DNA from: Arenicella chitinivorans
Lineage (GTDB): Bacteria; Pseudomonadota; Gammaproteobacteria; Arenicellales; Arenicellaceae
Assembly (NCBI RefSeq): GCF_014651515.1
Contig: NZ_BMXA01000007.1
Location: 62,001 to 126,000, forward strand
Direction: 5' to 3'
Length of the DNA stretch: 64,000 bases
Shown here piece after piece: positions 8,630 through 17,980 of this stretch (the stretch's first letter is position 1; every line of letters begins with the position of its first letter). The translations under genes were made by a program, and so were the position numbers. Below the pieces are notes generated by a model. The model was given only the letters and a program-made list of their open reading frames with translations, made no database searches and was not told where the DNA came from.

Positions 8630-9958
8630 ATGAAATTTCACAGCCTTATCAAGTTGTCATGCTGCTGGTGTGTGCTGGGCAGCGGACTGACTAGCGCCGA
8701 CCTTATTGCGCAGATACCATTTGCTGATGCCAAAGACGTTGCCAACGGCAGTGTGCGCGGTGTGAGTTCACTCGATGTGGCTGACATCAACGGCGACGGC
8801 CGTGGCGACGTGGCGGTCATCGAAGGCGGCAAACATGCAGGTGGGCGCAAAACCTTCGCATGGTTTGCTGCACCGAGTCAGATCCAGGGCACGTGGACGC
8901 GTCACGAGTTCGGCAACGACACGCACTTACGTTCATTTCTCGGTGCGGCCAAGCTGGCGGACATGGATGGCGACGGCGACGTGGATCTGGTAGTGAGTTC
9001 CGACAATCATTCCGGCGGCACCAAACAAGCAGATGTCTACGTGTACTTAAACCCTGGGCCGGGTAGCGCCACCAGTACGTGGCCGTATCAACGTGTGACC
9101 AGCAGTACCTTGGCATTACATCATATCAACGACATGGAAATTGCAGATATGGACGGTGACGGCAGATTGGATATCGTCACGCGCAGCCTGACACCGAATC
9201 AGATACAGATCTTTTTTCAAAACACGATTTCGAACTTTACCCGTAAGGATATCAACACCAATATTGCGTCTTCCGAAGGGTTGGCGGTGGGTTTGCTGGA
9301 TGCCGATAATCGCCCAGACATCAGCTTTACTGGGCATTGGCTCAAATCACCTACGAATCCACGTACTCAGGCGTACACACGGTTGAACATTGATGCGAGC
9401 TATAAAAGCATTAACCAAAATACCAAGGAAGCCATCGGCGACATCGATGGTGATGGATTGAATGACGTGATTATTGCCCCAGCAGAAGCATTCCGAAATG
9501 GCGGTAATGCACCGTTGGCGTGGTATAAAAACCCCGGCAATACCAGCACTGCCAACTGGGCGTCGAACACGATTGTCAATCAAACAAACAATACACACAC
9601 CGTGAAACTTGGTGACATCGACAATGACGGCGACCTCGATGTGGTGACGGGCACGCCGTGGTCAAACAGTGCTTCAAGTATTGCGGTGCGCGTGTATTAC
9701 AACAACGGCCAAGGCGGCTTCGGGCCGGCGCAGACAGTGGTGTCGGGCAAAGGCTTATATTCCGGTGCGTTGTTTGACATTGACGGCGATGGTGATCTCG
9801 ACATCATTGGCCAAAACGCCTACGCATCCACGTCGAAGCCCTATGTATATGAGAACTTGCACAACCCTGTTGCGCCACCATCGCCGCCACCTGGAGGTCC
9901 CAGAAAGAAGGCCGTGCTGCCATTTCTGGACCTGCTGTTAAATGAATCAAATCAATAG
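8630..9958 (+). CDS. Secreted FG-GAP/VCBS repeat protein
   Basis: 442 residues from ATG 8630, chosen because it begins a signal peptide (KFHSLIKLSCCWCVLGSG, cleavage after TSA). Upstream in-frame starts (8552, 8585) would bury it. Six calcium-binding FG-GAP units are seen with DxDGDG-type loops: DINGDGRGDVAV, DMDGDGDVDLVV, DMDGDGRLDIVT, DIDGDGLNDVII, DIDNDGDLDVVT and DIDGDGDLDIIG. Such repeats form an integrin-like beta-propeller used in adhesion or polysaccharide binding. The C-terminus is a proline-rich linker followed by a basic and then hydrophobic tail (GPRKKAVLPFLDLLL). Function beyond surface binding is unknown. Confidence 0.75.
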   Translation: MKFHSLIKLSCCWCVLGSGLTSADLIAQIPFADAKDVANGSVRGVSSLDVADINGDGRGDVAVIEGGKHAGGRKTFAWFAAPSQIQGTWTRHEFGNDTHLRSFLGAAKLADMDGDGDVDLVVSSDNHSGGTKQADVYVYLNPGPGSATSTWPYQRVTSSTLALHHINDMEIADMDGDGRLDIVTRSLTPNQIQIFFQNTISNFTRKDINTNIASSEGLAVGLLDADNRPDISFTGHWLKSPTNPRTQAYTRLNIDASYKSINQNTKEAIGDIDGDGLNDVIIAPAEAFRNGGNAPLAWYKNPGNTSTANWASNTIVNQTNNTHTVKLGDIDNDGDLDVVTGTPWSNSASSIAVRVYYNNGQGGFGPAQTVVSGKGLYSGALFDIDGDGDLDIIGQNAYASTSKPYVYENLHNPVAPPSPPPGGPRKKAVLPFLDLLLNESNQ

Positions 9959-10010
9959 TTGATTGAACCAGGCATTTAATATCGCAAGCCTGATTCGAGC
10001 GCATCGAACC

Positions 10011-11288
10011 TCACTGCGGCGATGTCGCTAGCTGCCGAGCGAGAGACTGAAAGGCCACCAAACTCTCGAGATCCATCAGACCACCGTCTAGTAGATAGTC
10101 GGGGTAGGCAGATGTCTTCGCAATCAGAATTTTATATTTTGGATTGATGTAGATATATTGCCCATAAATTCCAATCGCAGCAAAATCGTTACCGTCTTGG
10201 GTTGGTGGTAGCCACCAGTGGTTCGCATAGCCAAACCGTGTGCCAGGTTGGTTGCCTTGATCAATGGGGCGTAGATGTTGGGCTTCTGGAGAATACGACT
10301 TGCGTACCCAATCACTCGACACAATTTGTTCACCGGCCAGGTTTCGACCTTCGTTTAAATACACCAGTCCAAATCGAGCCATATCGTGAAGGCGGATATT
10401 CGCACCGCCAAAGGCGAGTGGCTCGCCAAGCGAATCCACCAGCATTTTTACGTCATCTTCGGCACCGATCTTCGACCACAGATTGCGTTCAAAGTAACTT
10501 TGATACGACTCGCCAGTCGCGCCGCGAAGGACCATGCTTAATACGTGAGTATTTATGCTGGCGTACAGTTTTCGAGTGCCAGCTGGATGGTCCGCCATCA
10601 TGCTGGCGGCGAATTGATCGAGAGAGCCAACTGTCATTGCGACCAATGATTGCACGATTTCAGAATCGTAGTCTCCGTAATCTTCGCTCCACTTAATCCC
10701 CGTCGACATGTTTAAGGTCTGGCGTACTGTAATGCCTTCATAACCAGAACCTTTTAATGCTGGTGCGTAATTCGTGACGAGTTCATCGATATTGATTCTG
10801 CCTTCGTCAACCGCTATGCCGATTAGCATAGCGGTCATACTTTTGGATACCGAGGCCATCAGGACTTGGCTCTCTGCCGTATTACCTCGCGCATAGTCTT
10901 CACTGATGACGAAGCCGTCTTTGATGACCAACAGTCCGGTGGTATGGGTACGCTCCAGAAACTCCTTGAATTCTCGCTGTTCTCCGTAGAAATCAAAGTG
11001 ACTTGGCAGTGGTGTCGCGGTTGATGCGTATTCCAAGGGCAAGCTTGGCCCATTGTTGGGAATAGAGATGGAGGCATTGAGCTGAAATAAACTACGAAAA
11101 TTTTCGTCGATCGCATCGGCTTCGAACGTTGCTGCGTATTTTCGCAATGCTTGTATCTCGACCAAGGTAGGCCAATAATAGATCAAGGAACCTGCGATGA
11201 TGGCGATCAAAGCCAAGCAAAAGTACTTAAGTTTCACTATCAAACACCCGGGTGAAATCAGTTTATTGAGTATGGAGATCACACTCAA
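10011..11288 (-). CDS. Beta-lactamase-family serine hydrolase
   Basis: About 425 residues with an N-terminal signal anchor (YFCLALIAIIAGSLIYYW). The class C/esterase fold is shown by the SVSK tetrad (S-x-x-K, nucleophile serine) in MASVSKSMTAM, YAPAL, and a degenerate tyrosine motif (KLYASINTHV, YAS instead of YSN). It resembles esterases or peptidases of the AmpC/EstB kind more than drug-degrading beta-lactamases. Start is uncertain: TTG 11288, or GTG 11237 just before the anchor. Probably periplasmic and membrane-anchored. Its end faces the end of the FG-GAP gene. Confidence 0.75.
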   Translation of the reverse strand: MSVISILNKLISPGCLIVKLKYFCLALIAIIAGSLIYYWPTLVEIQALRKYAATFEADAIDENFRSLFQLNASISIPNNGPSLPLEYASTATPLPSHFDFYGEQREFKEFLERTHTTGLLVIKDGFVISEDYARGNTAESQVLMASVSKSMTAMLIGIAVDEGRINIDELVTNYAPALKGSGYEGITVRQTLNMSTGIKWSEDYGDYDSEIVQSLVAMTVGSLDQFAASMMADHPAGTRKLYASINTHVLSMVLRGATGESYQSYFERNLWSKIGAEDDVKMLVDSLGEPLAFGGANIRLHDMARFGLVYLNEGRNLAGEQIVSSDWVRKSYSPEAQHLRPIDQGNQPGTRFGYANHWWLPPTQDGNDFAAIGIYGQYIYINPKYKILIAKTSAYPDYLLDGGLMDLESLVAFQSLARQLATSPQ

Positions 11289-11463
11289 GATACACCAAGC
11301 CGGATGTTTGTTGATGGTGCGAATAGCGTCTACGCTGTTGTGCTAGGTGCAACGACTCACCAGGCGAGACAAGCGCACCGCGTTTCCGCGTGCCTTGTAA
11401 TGTGCCGCCGATGACAAGCAGCGTATAACCGGACTCCGCGGGTTTTTTCGATGAGTTATGAGT

Positions 11464-12369
11464 TTATTGTGCCTGTTTCTGCAGTGCGGCTTTGACCTCG
11501 TCTTCAAACGCCTTACCGTTGACCATCGACAGCGTGGCATCACCCAGTGCGATTAGTCCACGTTGGCTCAGGGTTTGTAATGCATCATCACTTGCGCTCC
11601 AGATAATGGCGGTTTGATCGCTGGTAGGAAGCGTAACAAACCGGCTTTTAAAGTTCTCGGCCACAGCAACGCGATTCATCAGCCTCAGCATGGCTTCGAT
11701 GTCGTACCAATCCCCATAGTTCTCTGCTTGTTGATAATAGGTATTGCCATTGACCTCTGCGCGCAGTTGATACGCGGCATCGCTGTTTGGATCGGACGGT
11801 GGTGTTTCGAAAAAAGAGACGTCTTTGAGGTCTGTGCCGCTCGCCACGCTGGCCATCAGATAATGATGATCGTTGGGGAACATCCCAGTTTCAGCGTCGA
11901 ACCAGACTATGTCAGCCAGCGCTTCAATAAAGTAGGAGGCTGTCAAGCCGCGTTCCAAATCGACCTCCCCAGAAACCGGCTTAGTCAGGACGCCAATCTC
12001 GCGTAGATACGCTTCCATACTGCCAGGCTCGGGAAACTGACTGAGTCCATTGACCAGCGGAACCAGCTCTGAGTATGGGCCCTCAGTAATGTGCCACGTA
12101 ACAAGAATACTCGCGTCTTTCACTGCCGCGGCGCGGTCGCGACGCGCTTTCTCGACTAAACATTGTTCAATCGCGTCGGTTTTTTTACCATCTGCCAAGC
12201 TCGCCTGCCAGCCGACACAACTGCCGTCAACTGGTGGAAGGTCAAGCAAGGCGGAATCGACAGTTGCGGAAGCAGCAGGTTCGGTTTGCTCAGCAGTGGT
12301 GTCCGTGTTAGCCGGGACACATGCGTTAAGCGCTGCGATGGCGAAGAGGTAGGGCAGTAATCGTGTCAT
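11464..12369 (-). CDS. Predicted lipoprotein of unknown function
   Basis: 301 residues. The first 17 residues form a lipoprotein signal (LLPYLFAIAALNAC, lipobox LNAC, followed by V-P so not an inner-membrane retention aspartate). The mature protein is acidic, mostly helical, and contains VTWHITEGPYSEL and MEAYLREIGVLTKP; no family is recognised. It probably sits on the periplasmic face of the outer membrane. Stand-alone gene between the serine hydrolase and the GAF regulator, all on the minus strand. Confidence 0.6.
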   Translation of the reverse strand: MTRLLPYLFAIAALNACVPANTDTTAEQTEPAASATVDSALLDLPPVDGSCVGWQASLADGKKTDAIEQCLVEKARRDRAAAVKDASILVTWHITEGPYSELVPLVNGLSQFPEPGSMEAYLREIGVLTKPVSGEVDLERGLTASYFIEALADIVWFDAETGMFPNDHHYLMASVASGTDLKDVSFFETPPSDPNSDAAYQLRAEVNGNTYYQQAENYGDWYDIEAMLRLMNRVAVAENFKSRFVTLPTSDQTAIIWSASDDALQTLSQRGLIALGDATLSMVNGKAFEDEVKAALQKQAQ

Positions 12370-12442
12370 GAGCGAGAGTGTATAGGCTGAGATTTAGAAT
12401 GCAACGCGGCGGTCGAAATATGAATAAAACGCGGTATTGGGC

Positions 12443-13612
12443 TTAGTTGTATTGTGAGCGATCCAGCAACTCGATGAGTCGGTCACGAGCCATTATACTG
12501 CCGTTAACGCTTTGGCTGATCTTATGCAGTAGTAGTTGCGGCGAATCACAGTTGTCAATAAGTTGCGTCATCACGGCATCGATGCAGTGTCGCCATTCCT
12601 GAATTTCGGGTGATTCTGACGCGACTAAGAATGCGCCACGATACATTGCCATGGCCTCATTCGTTCGTTGTGTATCCAGTGCACGCCAGATATGGATAAA
12701 GTCGGCCCAGGTGCTTGTGGTTAGTCGATAGGGGCGGGAACCAATTTCGCCATCCAGACATCGCCTTAGATGTGAGACGTCCGCTTTTAGCGTAGAGAGT
12801 GAGACTGGCGCATCGCCATAGATGGCGGCATGTAATTGTTGCAGATTTAATCCGTCCGGATGCAGTGCCAACAGACAGAGGATTTCAATTTGACGCGGCG
12901 GCAGGTTCACTGGTTTGCCGCGAAATACCACTTTGGGTTGTCCTAGTGCGAAGAGTTCTAATTCGGCACGAGGCAAGACTGACGGCAGACTTTGCGCAAT
13001 CGATTGCGCCAGCTGAGTTGTTGCACTTTGTCCGAGTGGCGTGTGTTTATTCCAGGTCGTCGAGATATCCAGTGCACCTAAACATTCGCCGGTGATCGGA
13101 TGAATAATAGGGGCGGCATAACAAACCCAGTCCTGTACATACGGCGAATAATGTTCGGAAGAGAATACCGTAACGGCGCGTTTCAGCGTAAGTGACAGGC
13201 CGACCGCGTTGGTGCCCACGTCGCGCTCGGCCCAATGTCCGCCTGCGGTAAAATTAAGTTTCTCGGCACGCCGACTCATATAGCCGCTGGCGCAGGTCCA
13301 GAGCAATCGACCGCAGGGGTCAGCGATGGCAGCCACCAGCTGGCCTTCCTTGACCAATTGCTGCATATTGGATTGTTCCCTCCGCGCAGCGATGGACAGC
13401 GGCGATTCCTTCCATAAGGCCGATGTCACCGCGTGGTCATCACACGGAGCGCATTGTGAGGTGTCGTGTATGACTTTGGCACTGCGTTGCCAAGATTGAA
13501 GGATTTCGCGCGAAACACTTTTTTCTTTTGGCAACAGGCGGTCGGCATCAAACTGACTTCGTTGATGCTCAATGGCGCCGCGTCGCTGCCTTAATGTGTT
13601 CGTTTCGCTCAT
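12443..13612 (-). CDS. GAF-domain transcriptional regulator
   Basis: 389 residues. The N-terminus (residues 20-60, REILQSWQRSAKV) and the GAF domain (about 80-210; TAGGHWAERDVGTNAVGL, YAAPIIHPITGECLGALD) match the sensor half of AcoR/DhaR-type regulators. The C-terminus lacks the AAA+ sigma-54 ATPase and has instead a winged-helix-like segment (LPPRQIEILCLLALHPDGLN, then STLKADVSHLRRCLDG), so it probably works with ordinary sigma factors. In related genomes this layout sits next to aldehyde dehydrogenase genes; here one lies at 14863, past a short selO-like gene. It probably senses an aldehyde or alcohol-derived signal; ligand unknown. Confidence 0.7.
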   Translation of the reverse strand: MSETNTLRQRRGAIEHQRSQFDADRLLPKEKSVSREILQSWQRSAKVIHDTSQCAPCDDHAVTSALWKESPLSIAARREQSNMQQLVKEGQLVAAIADPCGRLLWTCASGYMSRRAEKLNFTAGGHWAERDVGTNAVGLSLTLKRAVTVFSSEHYSPYVQDWVCYAAPIIHPITGECLGALDISTTWNKHTPLGQSATTQLAQSIAQSLPSVLPRAELELFALGQPKVVFRGKPVNLPPRQIEILCLLALHPDGLNLQQLHAAIYGDAPVSLSTLKADVSHLRRCLDGEIGSRPYRLTTSTWADFIHIWRALDTQRTNEAMAMYRGAFLVASESPEIQEWRHCIDAVMTQLIDNCDSPQLLLHKISQSVNGSIMARDRLIELLDRSQYN

Positions 13613-13742
13613 ACTCGTTAGTTGTGCAACCGGTGTGAGTACTTAGTTAACCGCAATCATGGTGGTATTGCGGTCTTTATCGTGAACTGCTCCTCGCAAG
13701 ACAGTCTACACCCAAGCCGTTCGTGCACGCAAAACCGCAGGG

Positions 13743-14765
13743 TCAAATAATGGGTGTTTCTCGTGACCATTCGGTTAAGGTCTCTAGGTAAATGGATTCA
13801 AAATGGCGTAGTGATTTGATTAAATCCGCCTTAGGCACGAGATCAGAGAACGTGCGCGCCAACACATTGCAATTCCATAGCCCAACCGCCGCCTGTTCGC
13901 CAAAGGCGTAGCGGCCTTTGGTGTCGACTTGGCTTGCGATAAACATTGGATCTGGTTTGGTTAACAATTGCGCAGACCCCAAATCAAGTGTCAGGCCGGC
14001 AACTGATTGATTGTCGGTGTTCATCATGCCGTGCACAAACCCAGCATGATGCCAATCCGCGATGAGACGAGCGGTGTGCTTTACCATCGCATCAAACAGT
14101 GCCCCATAGCGCGTTGTGTGCTCATCAGGATCACGTAATAGGTCGGGGAAGCACCGTTCGAACACATGATCGGCAAGTTTTCTAAATGCGGCGTCGTTGT
14201 TACGAAAATAGCAGGCTTCGAATGAACCGAAGCGCACGAAGGTCGGAGCCATGCGCACCACAATGGCAGCAGATTCTGTGCGGCCCCCGGTTAACAATTG
14301 CTCGCTACCTTTAATCACCGCCAGACAACGAGTTGTGGCGATACCAAGTTGTTCGAGCTGTTCGCTCAGTTCGTATTCATGCAGGCATTCCGACAACGTT
14401 GCGCGCCCGTTACCCTGAAAAGTAAAAGGGGTGACGCCGCTGCCTTTTAAGGCAATATCCCAAATACCCTTGGCCGTAGAAACGCTGCCGAGTACCACTG
14501 AACGACCATCACCCAAGAACGGATTGAAGCGGCCGAATTGGTGTCCGGCGTACGCCATCGCGACTGGTGAACTTGGAATCGAAGTTGGATTGCCGCTAAA
14601 TAGCGCGAGCAGGTTGTCGTTAAAGTGAACGTCGTGCTCAAGCTTCAGTGCGTGTACCAGCGTCGTGTTCTGGCGAACCCATTGCGGGTCTAGCAGCGGG
14701 GTCGGCGCACAAGGTTGAGACAATTCGTGGTCGGTATCTGCGAAAGGCGTCTGTAGTCTTAACAC
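13743..14765 (-). CDS. selO: Short SelO-family protein (pseudokinase-fold AMPylase)
   Basis: 340 residues, versus about 480 for E. coli YdiU. The N-terminal two thirds match SelO well: YAGHQFGRFNP, GDGRSVVLG, ALKGSGVTPF with the conserved lysine, RFGSFEACYFRN, HGMMNTDNQSVAGLTLD with the metal-binding N and D, and GRYAFGEQ, then WNC where WNL is usual. SelO transfers AMP from ATP to protein hydroxyls in redox responses. Here the frame ends about 25 residues after WNC, so the C-terminal domain with the usual Cys/Sec redox site is absent. The following 130 bases show no trace of it. This may be a shortened functional form or a decaying gene. Confidence 0.75.
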   Translation of the reverse strand: MLRLQTPFADTDHELSQPCAPTPLLDPQWVRQNTTLVHALKLEHDVHFNDNLLALFSGNPTSIPSSPVAMAYAGHQFGRFNPFLGDGRSVVLGSVSTAKGIWDIALKGSGVTPFTFQGNGRATLSECLHEYELSEQLEQLGIATTRCLAVIKGSEQLLTGGRTESAAIVVRMAPTFVRFGSFEACYFRNNDAAFRKLADHVFERCFPDLLRDPDEHTTRYGALFDAMVKHTARLIADWHHAGFVHGMMNTDNQSVAGLTLDLGSAQLLTKPDPMFIASQVDTKGRYAFGEQAAVGLWNCNVLARTFSDLVPKADLIKSLRHFESIYLETLTEWSRETPII

Positions 14766-14790
14766 GGGTTTTAATTTTGCTCACAAAACT

Positions 14791-14822
14791 GACCGGGTTG
14801 ATAACAGTATATCAACCCGGTC
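14791..14822 (-). terminator. Rho-independent terminator after aldehyde dehydrogenase
   Basis: A perfect 12-bp stem (GACCGGGTTGAT at 14791-14802 and its complement at 14811-14822) with an 8-base loop. On the minus strand it is followed by CAGTTTTG, and it lies 41 bases beyond the aldehyde dehydrogenase stop codon. The T run is short. It would separate the dehydrogenase transcript from selO. Confidence 0.75.
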
Positions 14823-14862
14823 CAATATCCCCATACAAGCCCAGGAGTGACGGGCGCGAGGT

Positions 14863-16383
14863 TTAGAAGAAACCTTGTGGGTTGGTGTCGTAGCTTACCA
14901 GCAAGTTCTTGGTTTGCTGATAATGCTCAAGCGCGACCTTGTGTGTGTAGCGTCCGATGCCGGACTTTTTGTAGCCGCCGAATGCAGCATGGGCTGGGTA
15001 CATGTGATAGCAGTTGGTCCACACGCGCCCGGCCTGAACACCACGCCCCACTTTGTACGACAGGTTCATGTCTCGTGTCCAAACACCAGCGCCTAGGCCA
15101 AAGTCGGTGTCATTGGCAATCTCAAGTGCCTCTTCGGTGGTCTTAAACGTTGTGACCGACACCACTGGACCAAAGATCTCTTCTTGGAAGACTCGCATTT
15201 TGTTGTTGCCTTTGAGCAAAGTCGGCTCCACATAAAAGCCGTCTTCATAGCCGTCGCCAACGCTCGCTGCCTTACCACCGGTAATGACTTCCGCGCCTTC
15301 ATCCAGACCAATCTTGATATAACTCATAATGCGATCGAACTGCTCCTGCGACACCTGTGCACCAACCATGACTTCGGTATCCAGCGGGTTACCGCGTTTG
15401 ATCTTGCCAGCACGCTCGACCACCATGCCAATAAATTTTTCATAGATCGACTCTTCAACCAACAGGCGCGACGGGCAAGTGCATACTTCGCCTTGGTTAA
15501 AGAACGCCAACACCGCGCCTTCCACGCACTTGCTAACGAACTCGTCTTCGTGGTTCAAGATGTCTGCAAAGTAGATATTGGGTGATTTACCACCGAGCTC
15601 CACAGACGACGGAATCATGCTGGCAGCGGCGCATTTCATAATGTGTTGCCCGACTGGGGTGGAGCCAGTGAAGGCGATTTTGGCGATGCGCGTGCTGGTT
15701 GCCAGTGCATTCCCCGCTTCCTCACCAAACCCGTTGACGATATTCAGTACGCCTGCGGGTAACAAATCACCGACCAGTTCCATCAGCATCAGAATCGTGG
15801 CCGGGGTTTGTTCTGCCGGTTTGAGCACCACACAGTTTCCTGCCGCTAACGCTGGCGTGAGATTCCACATTGCCATCAACAGCGGAAAGTTCCACGGAAT
15901 GATCTGACCGACCACGCCCAGAGGTTCATGAAAATGATACGCCACCGTATTGCCGTCAAGTTCGCTGATCGCCCCTTCTTGTGCCCGCAAGCAGCCAGCG
16001 TAATAACGTAGGTGATCAACGCATAAAGGAATGTCGGCGTTCAGAGTCTCACGAACTGCTTTACCATTATCCCAAGTCTCGGCTACCGCCAACGGCTCCA
16101 GATGTTCTTCCATTCGATCTGCAATCTTCAGCAAAATGTTCGAACGCTCAGTGACCGACATCGCGCCCCAGGTATCCTTGGCGGCATGTGCTGCGTCTAA
16201 TGCCAGTTCAATGTCTGCTTCATCTGAGCGCGGTATTTGACAAAACACTTTACCGTTCACCGGCGACACATTGTCAAAATATTGGCCGTTAACCGGTTTA
16301 ACCCAGTTGCCGCCAATGTAGTTTTCGTAACGTTGTTTGAAGGAGACGATGGCCCCTTCGGTATTTGGGTTTTGGTATTGCAT
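14863..16383 (-). CDS. NAD-dependent aldehyde dehydrogenase (ExaC/AldA type)
   Basis: 506 residues, full length for the family. Motifs in order: IPWNFPLLMAMW and KPAEQTPA for NAD binding, FTGSTPVGQ, the general-base glutamate in VELGGKSPN, the catalytic cysteine in FNQGEVCTCPSR, EEIFGPVVSV, and the C-terminal FGGYKKSGIGR. It is closest to acetaldehyde/ethanol-pathway dehydrogenases such as ExaC. It oxidises aldehydes to acids in the cytoplasm. AAGGAG lies 8-9 bases before the ATG. A GAF-domain regulator nearby fits control by alcohol or aldehyde. Confidence 0.88.
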   Translation of the reverse strand: MQYQNPNTEGAIVSFKQRYENYIGGNWVKPVNGQYFDNVSPVNGKVFCQIPRSDEADIELALDAAHAAKDTWGAMSVTERSNILLKIADRMEEHLEPLAVAETWDNGKAVRETLNADIPLCVDHLRYYAGCLRAQEGAISELDGNTVAYHFHEPLGVVGQIIPWNFPLLMAMWNLTPALAAGNCVVLKPAEQTPATILMLMELVGDLLPAGVLNIVNGFGEEAGNALATSTRIAKIAFTGSTPVGQHIMKCAAASMIPSSVELGGKSPNIYFADILNHEDEFVSKCVEGAVLAFFNQGEVCTCPSRLLVEESIYEKFIGMVVERAGKIKRGNPLDTEVMVGAQVSQEQFDRIMSYIKIGLDEGAEVITGGKAASVGDGYEDGFYVEPTLLKGNNKMRVFQEEIFGPVVSVTTFKTTEEALEIANDTDFGLGAGVWTRDMNLSYKVGRGVQAGRVWTNCYHMYPAHAAFGGYKKSGIGRYTHKVALEHYQQTKNLLVSYDTNPQGFF

Positions 16384-16535
16384 TGCATTACTCCTTTGAT
16401 GATTCGATTGTTGTTATTGGCTTAACTGCCTATGGCAGACAGCTTAACGGAGCAATGGTTGGTGGAAGGTTGGTGTGGTGGTGAGTTTAGGAGGGGTGTT
16501 GTTGCGCTATACGCCGTGTCAGCGCTCCAGGGACA

Positions 16536-16582
16536 AACGCTATAACGTCGCAAGCCACGCTGGCTCACGACGTTATAGCGTT
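16536..16582. repeat. Long two-step hairpin between two minus-strand genes
   Basis: Perfect 15-bp arms AACGCTATAACGTCG (16536-16550) and its complement (16568-16582) enclose a second 5-bp stem AGCCA-CGC-TGGCT flanked by CA on both sides. It lies 28 bases after the stop of the beta-lactamase-family gene at 16610 and upstream of the aldehyde dehydrogenase. No T run follows on either side, so it is not a standard terminator. It could be an RNA-stabilising hairpin, a REP-like element or a protein-binding palindrome. Confidence 0.6.
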
Positions 16583-16609
16583 CAAGGTGTACGGTTTGCG
16601 AATGTGAAA

Positions 16610-17860
16610 TTAGCGAGACTGTGCAATAAAGGTTTGGGCGAGTTCTTTATAGACTGAGGCGAAGTCAGAAAATTTTGTGGTCTTAGTATTGATATTTACC
16701 GCAATGACCATTTGATAGTCTGGAATGATCACTAGCCAACTTTGCGCACCGCGAGAAACCCCGCCATGGTGGTAGGACGCGTGTGGAGAACCCTCAAGAA
16801 GAAGCTCGCCCTTGCGCCATCCAATGGCGTAGTTTTGTGGGTTAATCTCACCGTTTGATAGCCGCTGGGGCTGCCATAATGTATCGACTACATCGGGGGC
16901 TAGAAACGAATCGGTAAGATACGCCGAGCCCAACTTCACCAAGTCGCTCGAGGTAGATATAAATCCGCCGCCAGCTAATCGATGGCTTAAATTAACATCC
17001 CGCCACTCGCGTAGATGTGGTCGCTCGGGGTCTTCGCTGCGCCAGTAATGGGTTGCTAGGTTAATCGTAGGTTCTTGCCAATGTGTGTCGTGCATCAATA
17101 ACGGCGTCAAGACTAACTCGTTTACCAGTTGTTGATAGGGCTGTTTGCCGCTGCGTTGCATGTATGCACTCAATAACACGGTGCCAAGGCTGGAATAACT
17201 AAAGTCGTTGCCCGGTTGAAACAATAGCGGCGTGTTGTTAAACAGATTGACTGCATCTTCAACGTTCTCGTAGTGTTGGTTTAATGCCATGAACTGGTAC
17301 GCTCCTTGCCAGTCTTTGGTTTGTCCGTAGTGCGCGAGTCCCGCCGTGTGCGACGCCAGCTGGCGAGGTGTAATCTTTGACCATTCCGAGTTCGGTAGTA
17401 CCTCATACACAGTAGATAAAGGCTGATCGAGGTCGGCTAATCCGTGTTTTAGCATGCGGGCCAGTGTGGTAGCGGTAATCGCTTTGGAAGTGCTACCGAT
17501 TCGAAACTGCGTGCGGTGCGTCGCCGGCTGGCCTGATCGAACGTCTTGCCAGCCCACTGCGCCAGTCCAAACGCGCTTTGCATTGATCGCTACTGCGGCA
17601 GTGATCGCGGGCGCGTTGATTTGCTGACGGTGAGACGCCAATATCGCAAGCGCGGTATTAGCTGATGCCTCGAAACGCGGGTCATCAATCACTTGCGACT
17701 CCGGATACTCTGTTGGCGGAGTTATCCAGCCGAAAGGTGGGTGTGGCAGTTTCTCTCGGTGGCTCAAGAACCCATAGACTGGGAATAAATAGTGTATCGC
17801 TAAGCCGGCTAGGGCAATGAGCAACCCATAGCGGGCAAGACGTTTTTTAGACTGAAACAT
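16610..17860 (-). CDS. Beta-lactamase-family serine hydrolase, membrane anchored
   Basis: 416 residues with an N-terminal anchor (YGLLIALAGLAIHYLFPVYG). It has the S-x-x-K motif in GSTSKAITATTL, a Y-S-S tyrosine motif in FSYSSLGTVLL, and a late HHGGVSRG in the position of the usual KTG/HxG motif. The rest fits the class C / serine esterase fold. Probably acts in the periplasm on a peptide or ester. It lies 120 bases downstream of an AraC-type regulator on the same strand, which could control it. Confidence 0.8.
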   Translation of the reverse strand: MFQSKKRLARYGLLIALAGLAIHYLFPVYGFLSHREKLPHPPFGWITPPTEYPESQVIDDPRFEASANTALAILASHRQQINAPAITAAVAINAKRVWTGAVGWQDVRSGQPATHRTQFRIGSTSKAITATTLARMLKHGLADLDQPLSTVYEVLPNSEWSKITPRQLASHTAGLAHYGQTKDWQGAYQFMALNQHYENVEDAVNLFNNTPLLFQPGNDFSYSSLGTVLLSAYMQRSGKQPYQQLVNELVLTPLLMHDTHWQEPTINLATHYWRSEDPERPHLREWRDVNLSHRLAGGGFISTSSDLVKLGSAYLTDSFLAPDVVDTLWQPQRLSNGEINPQNYAIGWRKGELLLEGSPHASYHHGGVSRGAQSWLVIIPDYQMVIAVNINTKTTKFSDFASVYKELAQTFIAQSR

Positions 17861-17980
17861 AGAACACGTTAGGCAGACAAGTTTAAGGGTGGTAAAGCAT
17901 GTCGGTTAACGATGTTGACGACTAATCAGAAATAAAATCGCACCGGGCAATTTTTAAAAAAGCAACAGATTAGTTGGGAT

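Noticed and set aside
10011-11288. Considered as an antibiotic-degrading beta-lactamase
   Set aside because: The SxxK motif is present but the tyrosine motif is YAS and the sequence resembles esterase/peptidase relatives; no evidence for drug hydrolysis.
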